A stretch of 64,000 nucleotides of DNA, taken from positions 3,169,001 through 3,233,000 of the forward strand of contig NZ_CP120373.1 of the NCBI RefSeq assembly GCF_029892065.1. The letters run 5' to 3'. The DNA comes from Sinorhizobium garamanticum (GTDB taxonomy: Bacteria > Pseudomonadota > Alphaproteobacteria > Rhizobiales > Rhizobiaceae). Positions 32,201-39,378 of the stretch are shown piece after piece; position 1 is the first letter of the stretch, and every line of letters starts with the position of its first letter. A program made the position numbers and the translations under genes. The notes beneath the pieces were generated by a model, which ran no database searches, had not been told where the DNA came from, and saw only the letters and a program-made list of their open reading frames with translations.

Positions 32201-32596
32201 CTTGGCAACGTGGCCCTCGAATCGCGCAACAGCGCTCGACACGGCACCCTGATAGCCCCGCAGCAGCTCGCTCATCTCCTCTGGATCGAGTCGTGAGGAA
32301 AGCCTGGTCGAGTCGACAAGGTCGACGAACATCACGGTGAGCTGGCGGCGCTCCGCCTCCGGGAGGATTACAGGTGTCCCGCCAACCCCAGCTGGGCCGC
32401 TCGGTTGTTCAGCGACCTCACGCAGTGCGGCGATGGCAGCAAGCAGTTTACGACGGTGCCCTACTGAAGCGACGCCAAGCCCAATCAGGTCCTCGACCGT
32501 AAGATCCCTTAGCACTTCAGGATCGATGTCGTTTTGGCGGAACGTTTCTTCGTACTGTCCCAGCCCTTGATCGCGCAGCCAGGCACCGACGTCCAT
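29207..32596 (-). CDS. SAM - class III cyclase - AAA ATPase - TPR protein
   Basis: 1129 residues. Residues 5-62 form a SAM domain (WLRDQGLGQYEETFRQNDID). About 85-250 is a class III cyclase domain with MFVDLVDSTRLSSRL (metal Asp) and KYMGDGVLAYFGYP. About 285-560 is an AAA/STAND ATPase with GEPGIGKSRLVRALRR (Walker A) and VLAVYEDVHWADPTSLELLD (Walker B). The last ~450 residues are helical TPR-like repeats. These proteins are large signalling ATPases; the cyclase part may make cAMP or only bind nucleotide. Start after ggagga. It is unrelated in architecture to the cyclase-TPR gene at 54700. Confidence 0.9.
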   Translation of the reverse strand: MDVGAWLRDQGLGQYEETFRQNDIDPEVLRDLTVEDLIGLGVASVGHRRKLLAAIAALREVAEQPSGPAGVGGTPVILPEAERRQLTVMFVDLVDSTRLSSRLDPEEMSELLRGYQGAVSSAVARFEGHVAKYMGDGVLAYFGYPRAHEDEAERAVRAGLAAIDAVGNLQPRHGETLQARVGIATGLVVVGELIGEGAAREETVIGETPNLAARLQSVAEPGTVVVASTTRQLIGGLFDLAELGFHSLKGFPASVPAWRVLGESSAESRFEALHGASLTPLVGREHEVALLLKHWEAVKEGEGRVVLLAGEPGIGKSRLVRALRRRLEGEPHTTVSHYCSPYHQTSPLHPVIRLLERAAGFAAGDPPEVKLSKLEALLTQSTEGVAETAPLLAALLSVPADDRYLPLELSPHRQKKRTLEVLVDQLIGLAARRPVLAVYEDVHWADPTSLELLDLVVDRVQDSPVLVLITFRSEFLPPWIRYPHVTALTLSRLSRRQGADMVERLTGGRALPTEVLNQIVGQTDGVPLFVEELTRAILETNLLKDEGDHYVLASPLSAIAIPATLQESLMARLDRLAPAREVAQVAAAIGREFSHELLVTAAPLRTSEVEEALDDLIASGLVFRHGTPPQVTYSFKHALVRDAAYATLVRTKRQRLHAAIATAIEQRFPETVQTQPELLAQHYAEAGQLEPAVNNWLRAGQAEIARSATAEAITHLTKGLELLEGLPDDAARWRQELELQVALSVALMTAKGWAAPEVGRANARARELCERLADTNRLLPVLYGDWVFHVVRAELEAGRKAGEELLKRAREEREVSAETVGNRIVGTDAFLRGEITIAREYLERSLALYDPQQHRALAFLFAQDPRVAGLSVLSWTLFALGYPEQAQARSNEALTDARELSHRNTLGYALLYGCILSQLRGDWREARDRADSLITLARAQGSPHFLGAGTIVRGWTLAETGELPAAITKVQEGLASWQMTGARFLVPFFLSLLARVETQAGGAKLGLDLLTNALDRARETGERWFEAELHRLTGELMLELPAFDRAAVEARLWHAAELARGQSADLWELRATTSLARLWIAQNRRRDAHDLLAPLCARFTEGFATSDLQLAQRVLGETAGLDGATKSSD

Positions 32597-33071
32597 GGCT
32601 CCTCCTCCGTCTACTCGGAGTGCAAGGTTCTTCAGCATACTCCAGAAGCCTCTGAGCCGCACGAACTAACCCGAGCAAAGAGGACACCATGGACTGCGCC
32701 ATTCTCGTCGTCGGCTTAAAGCGGTGCCAGGAACGTCGCTCATGGCGCAAGCGGGCCGACCTGCGCGTTTGCAGCGGACTTCCGCTTTCCACCCGTTGCG
32801 GCATTTTCCGAATCATCAAGGGGATGGCTGCCGGCAAGCCTTATGGCGCTCGCCATCACGCTTGCGGCCGCGACCCGGCTTTCGTGCTCCCGACCGTCTC
32901 ATCGGCGTCGCTTCGGCTCGAGTGCTGCGCTATTGGCTGGGCTAAGCGGGGGAGGCGGCGACGTGCAATGATGCATGTCGCCCAAAAGTGTGCAGCGGTT
33001 TTGGGACAACGACATGCATAAAAACAAGGACCTAAAGGGCGTCGCATGAGTCCGATTGAACGCGACGCGCT
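32597..33071. other. 475-bp intergenic stretch, repeat at its right end
   Basis: No reading frame here looks like a gene. 32660-32965 is GC-rich without a pattern I know. 32970-33075 is a dispersed rhizobial-type repeat, listed separately. Divergence of the flanking starts is absent: the cyclase gene starts at 32596 and the Na/Pi gene ends at 33072, both on the minus strand, so the promoter of the cyclase gene should lie at the left side. Confidence 0.6.
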
Positions 33072-33075
33072 TTAG
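32970..33075. repeat. Palindromic intergenic repeat (gcatgtcg / cgacatgc)
   Basis: atgcatgtcg (32971-32980) pairs with cgacatgcat (33010-33019), and inside them cccaaaa pairs with ttttggg. The trailing aaaaacaaggacctaaaggg and tccgattgaacgcgacgcgc belong to a repeat I recall as common in rhizobial genomes. It lies directly after the Na/Pi gene's stop and may end that transcript. Confidence 0.65.
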
Positions 33076-34802
33076 CTCGCCGCGTCCTCTTGCCTTTCGG
33101 CCGTGGTGCTCTCCGCTTGGGAACCAGAGCCCTGATTGTCCTGCGCGTTGTCAGGCGCGCCGCGGCCGAAGAGATGCGCCGCCGAGCGCCAGGCATGGTG
33201 CGCAATCTGGTCGAGCCGTCGCGCGGCTTCGATCCGCGTCAGGGCATCGGCGGCGGTCAGCTTTCCCGGCGCGACGGAGGCGAGGGTCGCGGCGCGGTAA
33301 TCCCGCTGAAGGGCGTCGAGTTTCGCCGATGCGTCCTCCACTTCGGCGAGCGCCTTGGCGATCTCGGACGATACGCTCCAGCCGATGGGTGCGGCCTGCG
33401 CGCTGAGCGCGCTTTCCGAGGTTATCGAGCCGCCAACCACCTGTGCCGCGCGCATCGCCTGTGTGCACAGCTCGGCGGCGCGGAAGTCATGGAGGGCTCC
33501 GGGCGGGCGGCCCGGCAGCCCGTCGTCCGCCAGGACTTCCACGAGGCGCGAGGCGTGATCGAGTGCGTGCAGCGTGCTCGTCATGCGGTGCCGCTCGGCC
33601 TCCGTCTCGGGCGGCTCCTTCAGTTCAGACAGGAAGTCCCGCACCTCCTCGAGCGCGGCGGCGGCCGCCGCGGTGCCCTGCGCCGTCGGGCGAGCCCCGC
33701 CCGAAAGCGCCGTGGAAACCGAGGCGGCGAATGTCGCGAGGATGTCCGCCACAACGCGTCGGGCGGTCTCGACCGCGATCACCGGATTGGCAAGCGCGCT
33801 CGGATCGAGCGCGCGCTGGAGCGCCGTCTGCCTGGAGGGCAGGAGCCGCTCCACGATACGGGTGAAGGGTTTTGTGGCGGGAAGGAGTACGGCCACCCCC
33901 ACGACGTTATAGGCCGTATGATAGGCGGCAAGGAGCGTCATCCCGTCGACCGACGCGACTGCGGCCCTCATCAGCGCCACCGTGAGCGGAAAGGCGATGA
34001 TTGCGATCACCGCCGCTATGACCTTGAACAGCACATAGGCGAGAGCGAGGCGCTTGGCCGTCGCGCTGGCTCCGATGGCCGCCAGGGCGGAGCTCGTCGC
34101 GGTCCCGATATTCTGCCCGATGATCAGCGCCGCGCCTTGCTCGAGGCCCACCGCCCCGGCGTAATAAGCTGAAATGGTGACGGCAATGGCGGCGGTCGAG
34201 GACTGCATGACCGCGGTCATCGCCAGGCCGACGACGATCAGGGTCATGAGGCCGATCGAGCCTGCGGCCCACCCGACCCCGGGCGTGCCGAGCACCGCGG
34301 GCAGGTCAGCCGGATGCAGGGTCTCGGCAAGGCCTCCCATGCCTTGCTGGAGGGTCGTCAGCCCGTAGAGCACGAGCGCAAAGCCTGCGAGCGCGGCGCC
34401 CGACGCGGCGATCCGCCCGCCCGAGAGCAACCTCGCCAGTGCGCCGGCGAAGATCAGCGGCAGCGCGTAGGCAGAAAGCGAGACGCGCACGCCGATCAGC
34501 GCCACGAGCCAGCCCGTTCCCGTCGTGCCGACATTGGCGCCGAACACGAGGCCGAGCCCCTGCGGAAAGGTAAGCAGCCCGGCGCTGACAAGGCCGATCG
34601 TCGTCATCGTCACCGCGCTCGACGACTGTACCAAGAGCGTGACGACGGCGCCCCAGAGGGCACCCGAGAGCGGCGTCGCCGCCGCCTTGCCGAGGACGGT
34701 GCGCAGCGCGGATCCCGCCAGCGCTTTCAGCCCGTCGGTCATGACGGTCATCCCGAGCAGGAACAGCCCGACACCGCCGAGAATGGCAATTGCTGTCGAC
34801 AT
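33072..34802 (-). CDS. Na/Pi cotransporter family protein
   Basis: 576 residues. The first ~310 hold the two inverted Na_Pi_cotrans repeats with LVQSSSAVTMTTIGLVSAG and AVMQSSTAAIAVTISAY, the QSSS/QSST transport signatures. The remaining ~260 residues form a soluble PhoU-like helical part (DHASRLVEVLADDGLPGRPP and similar). NptA/YjbB-type carriers move phosphate, often outward, with sodium. No pho genes are adjacent. The start at 34802 is the first Met of MSTAIAILGGVGLFLLGMT. The C-terminal tail is acidic and disordered. Confidence 0.9.
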   Translation of the reverse strand: MSTAIAILGGVGLFLLGMTVMTDGLKALAGSALRTVLGKAAATPLSGALWGAVVTLLVQSSSAVTMTTIGLVSAGLLTFPQGLGLVFGANVGTTGTGWLVALIGVRVSLSAYALPLIFAGALARLLSGGRIAASGAALAGFALVLYGLTTLQQGMGGLAETLHPADLPAVLGTPGVGWAAGSIGLMTLIVVGLAMTAVMQSSTAAIAVTISAYYAGAVGLEQGAALIIGQNIGTATSSALAAIGASATAKRLALAYVLFKVIAAVIAIIAFPLTVALMRAAVASVDGMTLLAAYHTAYNVVGVAVLLPATKPFTRIVERLLPSRQTALQRALDPSALANPVIAVETARRVVADILATFAASVSTALSGGARPTAQGTAAAAAALEEVRDFLSELKEPPETEAERHRMTSTLHALDHASRLVEVLADDGLPGRPPGALHDFRAAELCTQAMRAAQVVGGSITSESALSAQAAPIGWSVSSEIAKALAEVEDASAKLDALQRDYRAATLASVAPGKLTAADALTRIEAARRLDQIAHHAWRSAAHLFGRGAPDNAQDNQGSGSQAESTTAERQEDAAS

Positions 34803-34934
34803 GCACGCCTCGTCGCGCCTACCGTTTCGGGCTTTCGCTCATCGGAGTCATAGCACCAGCCGACCCGATGCGGATAGCCTCCCGCCGCGCCGGCGTGCGC
34901 CAGAGCGTCCTCTGTGCGTTCATTCACAGTGCAC

Positions 34935-35004
34935 GCGAGCAGCTCAGGTTTTGGCGGATGCTTTTTTCGCCCTCATTCCTGTGACCAGCACAGGAATGAG
35001 GGCG
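34935..35004. repeat. Mosaic repeat M2, truncated copy
   Basis: ttggcggatgcttttttcgc then cctcattcctgtg and its reverse complement. The arms 34968-34983 and 34989-35004 pair perfectly over 16 bp with a 5-base loop. The central modules of the unit are deleted. The remaining 34803-35370 contains no gene that I can support. Confidence 0.7.
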
Positions 35005-35219
35005 GGGAGAAGCCAGCGCTGCCGGTTGCGCCGCGAGTGCGGTCTCACGTGGAGTCGGCACAATAAGAAGAGAGGTGGTCGGGCCAGCCCCTAATCGAAA
35101 TGTGGGATCAAAGTAGAGAGTGATGCCGATTCCGCTTGCAGCGTGGATGTTGCGGGCGGTTTTTCTTGCCGGAAATATCCTCGTGAAGCATTCTGCGCGC
35201 TCAACTGTCGCGGAATGCT

Positions 35220-35282
35220 TATTTTGCGACGTCGTAAAATTCAGTCGCAAACCTGTCGCTTTAATCGGGATCCTCGCGACAA
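35220..35282. repeat. Dispersed 62-bp leader repeat, copy 2
   Basis: tattttgcgacgtcgtaaaa, then cctgtcgctttaatcggga and cgcgacaa. It contains the near-palindrome ttttgcgacgtcgtaaaa. Copy 1 is at 28627-28687, upstream of the GNAT gene. Confidence 0.75.
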
Positions 35283-35370
35283 CGTTATGCAGCCTTAGTT
35301 CGCCGAGAATATTCCATGTTGCCGAGGGCAAGGCGGTGACAAATAAAGCCGACGTGGCGGAGTCGTCAGA

Positions 35371-35730
35371 ATGATCAAAATTGGCTCGATCGTGATCCAT
35401 TGCTACGAATTTGAGCGCATGGTCGCGTTTTGGCGGGAAGCCTTGCACTATGTTCCGCGTGCGCCTGGGAGCAGTGACTGGATTGTTCTTTGTGATCCTG
35501 AAGGCCAGGGCCCCAATGTTTCCTTTCAGGCCCGCGATCGCCGTGGCTGGCGAAGAAGCTGGCTGCACCTGGACCTTTATACCGACTGTCAGCAGGAGGA
35601 GGTTCGTCGTTTGCTGACGATCGGAGCGAAGCAATATCCATGGCGCTATCCGCAGAACGCTGACTACGTCGCCTTGCAAGACCCAGACGGCAATCTTTTC
35701 TGTGTCGTGCAAAAGTCGCAGATTTCCTAA
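35371..35730 (+). CDS. VOC-family (glyoxalase/bleomycin-resistance-like) protein
   Basis: 119 residues. Paired beta-alpha-beta-beta-beta modules: IKIGSIVIHCYEFERMVAFW and, in the second half, YVALQDPDGNLFCVVQ, with the terminal Glu/Gln metal position replaced by Gln. HLDLYTDCQQEEVRRLLTIG is typical. Members are dioxygenases, epimerases or drug-binding proteins; a specific reaction cannot be given. It follows a repeat also found before the GNAT gene. Isolated, with 172 bp of unassigned DNA after it. Confidence 0.85.
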   Translation: MIKIGSIVIHCYEFERMVAFWREALHYVPRAPGSSDWIVLCDPEGQGPNVSFQARDRRGWRRSWLHLDLYTDCQQEEVRRLLTIGAKQYPWRYPQNADYVALQDPDGNLFCVVQKSQIS

Positions 35731-35902
35731 GTTTCGCGATCAGGCGCTGTGGTCTCGGATGCGCTTGGCGGGCCGGATATCTGGATCGATCCGGGTCTGA
35801 TGCTGGCGTTCTTCGTCAGTGGACGCCTCGCCACTGCCTTGTGCACGGCCGGATGCGACAAGCCGTTCAAACTTCGCCGCTGCCGAGTGGTCTACGAGGG
35901 TA

Positions 35903-37123
35903 TTAACGACAGGTGAAAGTTTCCGCCCGCGCGCTTTTCAGAAGCGTTTTGAGGTTCACGCCGGGATCGGTCAAAGCGGCCGGATCGGGGCTGGCGGCGG
36001 CGGCAATCAGCATCTCAGCCAGTTTGATCTCCTTCGCCAGGCTATTGCCGATGCCGAGACCCGCCGCAGCCACGAGGCGTCCATCGTCCAGATAGAATTC
36101 GAGTTCGCCCCCCGCGGCTGAGCGCAAGACGCGCTGATGCGCTGGCTTCGGCAGCCCCGCCACCTGCAGGCCGAGATCGTATTGATCGGACCAGAACCAG
36201 GGGATGGCGGTAAAGGTCTCGGCTGCACCGGCCATGTTCCGCGCTGCGGTTTCGGCCTGCGTCCTCGCGTTCCGCCAGCTCTCATAGCGAATGAGCCCGC
36301 CGCCGGGTTGCGCCACCGCCGCGCAATCGCCTGCTGCGAAAACGTTTGGTGCACTGGTGCGAAGACAGGCGTCCGTCTGGATTCCGTTGCCCGTTGCCAG
36401 TCCGGCCGCTTCAGCCAAGGTAGTTTCGGGCAAAACGCCGATGGCGCTGACGACGAGATCAGCGGGCACCATGCTGCCATCGGTCAGGGTCACTCCCTCG
36501 TCGCCGATGGCCACAACGCCGCGGTCCAGGTGGAAGCGCACGCCTTCGGCAACGTGTCTGGCATGCAGCTTTTCGGCAAAACGCTGAGGGACGGCGCGGC
36601 CCAGAGGTTTCGGCGCGGCTTCGATCACATTGACCGCGGCATCTTTTCCTCGAAGCACCGATGCAAGTTCCATCCCGATCAAGCCGCCGCCGATAACAGC
36701 AACGCGCAGGCCTGCCGCAACGCTGGAGAAAATCGCCTCGGCATCGGCATGGGTACGGAGGTCGAGCGCGAGTTCCGCGCCAGCGCAAGTGAGCCGTCTC
36801 GGACGTGCGCCCGTGGCGAGAAGAAGCTTTTCGAACCTCAACACTCGCCCGTCACTTAAGGTCACGGTTCCGGCGTCGGCATTGAGTTTCGAGGCCGACA
36901 ATCCGGCAAGATAGTCGATGCCGGCCGCCTCCAGTGCTTCGGCTGCGCAGATCAACTTCATCTGCACCGCACCGTTCATCGGCTTCGATAGCGGCGGGCG
37001 TTCATAGGGCAGGTGAGGCTCGGATCCGACCAGCGTGACGGATCCGGAATAGCCAGCCTCGCGCAGGGTGAATGCTGCTCGGGTGCCGCATTCCCCGGCA
37101 CCGATGATGACGATACCGTCCAT
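35903..37123 (-). CDS. mocF: FAD/NAD(P)H ferredoxin reductase, MocF-like
   Basis: 406 residues. Dinucleotide-binding motifs are IVIIGAGECGTRAAFTLREA (FAD, residues 4-23) and VAVIGGGLIGMELASVLRG (NADH). The second FAD motif is VFAAGDCAAV. This is the architecture of rubredoxin/ferredoxin reductases that feed oxygenases. It lies 0.7 kb downstream of a Rieske ferredoxin and a di-iron hydroxylase gene on the same strand, matching the MocDEF electron chain: NADH to this flavoprotein to MocE to MocD. The start at 37123 follows ggagagcac; upstream sequence in frame is RIME repeat. Confidence 0.85.
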   Translation of the reverse strand: MDGIVIIGAGECGTRAAFTLREAGYSGSVTLVGSEPHLPYERPPLSKPMNGAVQMKLICAAEALEAAGIDYLAGLSASKLNADAGTVTLSDGRVLRFEKLLLATGARPRRLTCAGAELALDLRTHADAEAIFSSVAAGLRVAVIGGGLIGMELASVLRGKDAAVNVIEAAPKPLGRAVPQRFAEKLHARHVAEGVRFHLDRGVVAIGDEGVTLTDGSMVPADLVVSAIGVLPETTLAEAAGLATGNGIQTDACLRTSAPNVFAAGDCAAVAQPGGGLIRYESWRNARTQAETAARNMAGAAETFTAIPWFWSDQYDLGLQVAGLPKPAHQRVLRSAAGGELEFYLDDGRLVAAAGLGIGNSLAKEIKLAEMLIAAAASPDPAALTDPGVNLKTLLKSARAETFTCR

Positions 37124-37169
37124 GTGCTCTCCAATCGTGAGAAGACCGGCGCAACCAGAGGGGCGCCGG

Positions 37170-37277
37170 CTACTGCATGTCTCCTTAAATCGAGCTCGAT
37201 TTAAGGACAAAGACATGCAGCAATTCAAAGTGCTACAGCGACCTTTGCGCGTCTGATAAGACGCGCGGCGCTGTAGG
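37170..37277. repeat. RIME1-like element, full, reversed
   Basis: Palindrome B (ccttaaatcgagctcgatttaagg), linker atgcagcaattcaaagtgctacag, palindrome A (gcgcgtctgataagacgcgc). It lies between the mocF-like gene and the remnant binding-protein gene, ending 5 bp from that gene's stop. Confidence 0.82.
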
Positions 37278-37281
37278 AGGA

Positions 37282-37677
37282 TCAGTTCTGTTTGGCGTAT
37301 TCGGCCATGTTCCTGGGTGTGACCAGCTCGAGGGGCACCCAGACCTCCTTGTCGACGCTCTTGCCGCGAGCGAGCGCCACGGCTGCGTCCACGGCGCTCG
37401 CCGACTGTCCCCTGGCATTCTGGAACACGGTCACGTCGAGATCACCGGCGGCCATGGCGGCAAGGCCATCCTGCGTCGCATCGATGCCGACGACGATCAC
37501 ATCGTCCATCGACAGGCCCGCGGCCTTGAGCGCCTGGATCGCGCCGATCGCCATCTCGTCATTGTTGGCAAAGATCACGTCGATCGGCTGTCCGGCTGTG
37601 ACCCAGTTCGTGGTCTCGGCGGATGCAGTGCCCGCCGTCAAGACAGCCAGGACGGCCAGCGCAAAAGTCGATTTCAT
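37282..37677 (-). pseudogene. Sugar-binding protein with a large in-frame deletion (MocB-like)
   Basis: 131 residues: a full signal peptide (MKSTFALAVLAVLTAGTASA), then five residues, then directly the C-terminal lobe of a periplasmic sugar-binding protein (TAGQPIDVIFANNDEMAIGA, then VGIDATQDGLAAMAAGDLDV, then VWVPLELVTPRNM). Normal members have about 310 residues, so roughly 170 from the N-terminal lobe are missing without loss of frame. It still has a good ribosome site (gggagg). It cannot form a two-lobe binding cleft. Its position among MocD/E/F genes suggests it was the rhizopine-type binding protein. Confidence 0.75.
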
Positions 37678-37811
37678 GTCATCCTCCCTTCGGGGTGCCG
37701 GACCACCCAGTTGCATCCCGGAGGCCCACCGGGCCTAGCCAATGTCGCGCAGCCTTAGAGCGCCGCGCGTTCGAATGAACACACGAAGAACGCTTCAACG
37801 CATTGATTCCA

Positions 37812-37859
37812 GAGCATCTTCTGCTCTTTCAGGGATCCCGCTTGAAAGCGCGATGCTCT
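37812..37859. terminator. Imperfect hairpin downstream of the Rieske ferredoxin gene
   Basis: agagcatc (37812-37819) and gatgctct (37852-37859) pair around smaller repeats (tgctctttcagggatcc). It abuts the stop of the Rieske gene at 37858 and could terminate the MocD-MocE transcript before the remnant gene. Confidence 0.45.
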
Positions 37860-38169
37860 AACCCACGGCGACGCGAACTTCTCCGTCGATCACCTCGGCC
37901 GGATAGGTTTTCAAGTTCTCGCAGGCGGGAAGCCTGAGCGCTTCGCCGGTGCGATAGTCGAAGGCGCCGGAGTGCTTCGGACATTCCACCTCGAAATCCA
38001 TGACCAAGCCGTCGGCGAGATGGATCGCCTCGTGTGTGCAGAGGCCGGCGGTGCAGTAGACGCTGTCGTCCGGCCCACGGTAGATCGCGTAGGTGCGCCC
38101 GCCGTGGTCGAAGCGGATGGCCCCTTCCTGTTCAATGTCGTCGAGCTTGCAGGCTGAGATCCAGCTCAT
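37858..38169 (-). CDS. mocE: Rieske [2Fe-2S] ferredoxin, MocE-like
   Basis: 103 residues. The Rieske ligands are C44-x-H46 (CTHEAIH) and C63-x-x-H66 (CPKHSGAFD), with the expected 16 residues between. The fold is a free-standing ferredoxin of the oxygenase type. It passes electrons from the reductase (35903-37123) to the hydroxylase encoded just upstream. Its ATG overlaps the hydroxylase stop codon (TGA/ATG), so the two are translationally coupled. Similar proteins named MocE take part in rhizopine demethylation in rhizobia. Confidence 0.9.
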   Translation of the reverse strand: MSWISACKLDDIEQEGAIRFDHGGRTYAIYRGPDDSVYCTAGLCTHEAIHLADGLVMDFEVECPKHSGAFDYRTGEALRLPACENLKTYPAEVIDGEVRVAVG

Positions 38170-39200
38170 TGGGCGGTCCTCTCGACTTCAATGCGAGCCT
38201 TGCGGGCTGCGAGTTTCTCCTTGCGCTTGCGATAGCGCTCCTGCATGCGGGCCTCGCCCTCCGGAGAGCCGTCGTGCCAGGTGCCGAACCACTTATCGAG
38301 CGGGATCAGGGCGTCGCCGTAGTTCACCTCGAAGTACTTGTGGTGCAGGTAGTGCGCATAGGCATGGCTATCGACCAGCTTGTCCTCGCCGATCTCGACC
38401 TTGCCGAAGCCGACATGGCCAGGGATCGCCCCGAAGCCCGCATAGTGGAGCTGATAGAGCATGAGGATCGGGTTGGAGGGCAGGATCAGGTGATAGAACG
38501 CCGTCCCGAAATAAAGCAGGTGCTCGACCGGATGCATCGACAGCGAGGACCAGGGCGAGGGGTTCACCGAATTGTGGTGGACCGAATGCACCCACTTGTA
38601 AAGGAAGGGTGTGTGGATGAGCCGGTGGATGCAGAAGAAGTGGAACTCGTGAATGACCGGCACCACCAGCGCGACAACGGCAAGCGTCCACGGATTCTCC
38701 GCGAAGCTGAGCCAGGGCGCGTAACCGTTGGCATAGGCCCAAAGCATGGCGACCTCGACCGCGGTCCAGACGGTCACACCCGAGAGAAACGTGCGCAGAA
38801 TATTGTCGACGTTCTGGCTCTCGAACCAGAATGCCTTGCTCTTCTGCTCGGCCGGGAACTTTCCGTTGTACTTGAAGCGGTTCTGCTGCCGCTTCAGGAC
38901 GTAGAGATGGAGCTCGAAAGCGCCGTAGAAGACAAACACGCAAATCGAGTTGACGGCGTAAAGCCAGGCGATCCGGCCGATAGCGAAAGTCTGAATCGTT
39001 TCCTTCGGCGGGATCACCCAGGCCCAGTAGGCCACCGCCGATGCCGCAAAGATCACATTCCAGGGAAAGAAGTAGTGGGGCAGCCACTTCAGAATTGCCA
39101 TCAGCCGGGGTGGAAAGACGAACAGCGGCGCGGTTTCAACCGGCTGGTGCGGCGCCCAGTCGCCGCGCTTGTTGCGCGTTCCGTATTGTAGGTCGTCCAT
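38166..39200 (-). CDS. mocD: Fatty-acid-hydroxylase-superfamily di-iron oxygenase, MocD-like
   Basis: 344 residues. The His boxes for a membrane di-iron centre are visible: HEFHFFCIHRLIH, HSVHHNSVNP and HYLHHKYF. Several hydrophobic segments (AAIVLLIKW-like near the N-terminus, YAVNSICVFVFYGAF, VALVVPVI) anchor it in the inner membrane. It uses O2 and electrons from the coupled Rieske protein to hydroxylate or demethylate its substrate. MocD homologues remove the methyl group of 3-O-methyl-scyllo-inosamine. The start at 39200 follows aaggagagc. Confidence 0.85.
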   Translation of the reverse strand: MDDLQYGTRNKRGDWAPHQPVETAPLFVFPPRLMAILKWLPHYFFPWNVIFAASAVAYWAWVIPPKETIQTFAIGRIAWLYAVNSICVFVFYGAFELHLYVLKRQQNRFKYNGKFPAEQKSKAFWFESQNVDNILRTFLSGVTVWTAVEVAMLWAYANGYAPWLSFAENPWTLAVVALVVPVIHEFHFFCIHRLIHTPFLYKWVHSVHHNSVNPSPWSSLSMHPVEHLLYFGTAFYHLILPSNPILMLYQLHYAGFGAIPGHVGFGKVEIGEDKLVDSHAYAHYLHHKYFEVNYGDALIPLDKWFGTWHDGSPEGEARMQERYRKRKEKLAARKARIEVERTAQ

Positions 39201-39360
39201 TGCGCTCTCCTTGGGCGGATTACCTCGCGCCCGCACAGATTCTCACGATCAAAGGAGAGCGCGTTCTCGCGCCTGATCCGGTGTCGCTCCGTCTCGACGC
39301 TCCGTCTCTCCTCCCTGACTTGACAAATATCAGGAGGCTTTCCGAACGCCGAAACCTTCC

Positions 39361-39378
39361 TTGATCAAATTAGATCAA
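39361..39378. promoter_or_regulatory. Dyad between the LacI-type gene and mocD
   Basis: ttgatc-aaatta-gatcaa, a perfect 6-6-6 dyad overlapping the LacI stop codon, 160 bp upstream of the mocD start. The most AT-rich part of the 174-bp interval. It could be a LacI operator or part of a promoter. Confidence 0.35.

Noticed and set aside
35100..35300. Integron attC site upstream of the VOC gene
   Set aside because: Only a gttatgc-like end is visible; the complementary core site and the paired L/R boxes are absent, and no integrase is present.
37184..37206. RIME palindrome B as a Rho-independent terminator
   Set aside because: The palindrome is AT-rich in the stem and lacks a T-run in the transcript direction at most copies; it occurs at gene starts as often as at ends.
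38034..39191. A 385-codon plus-strand frame opposite mocD
   Set aside because: Shadow of the His-box hydroxylase, whose codon pattern, ribosome site and coupled Rieske gene are convincing.
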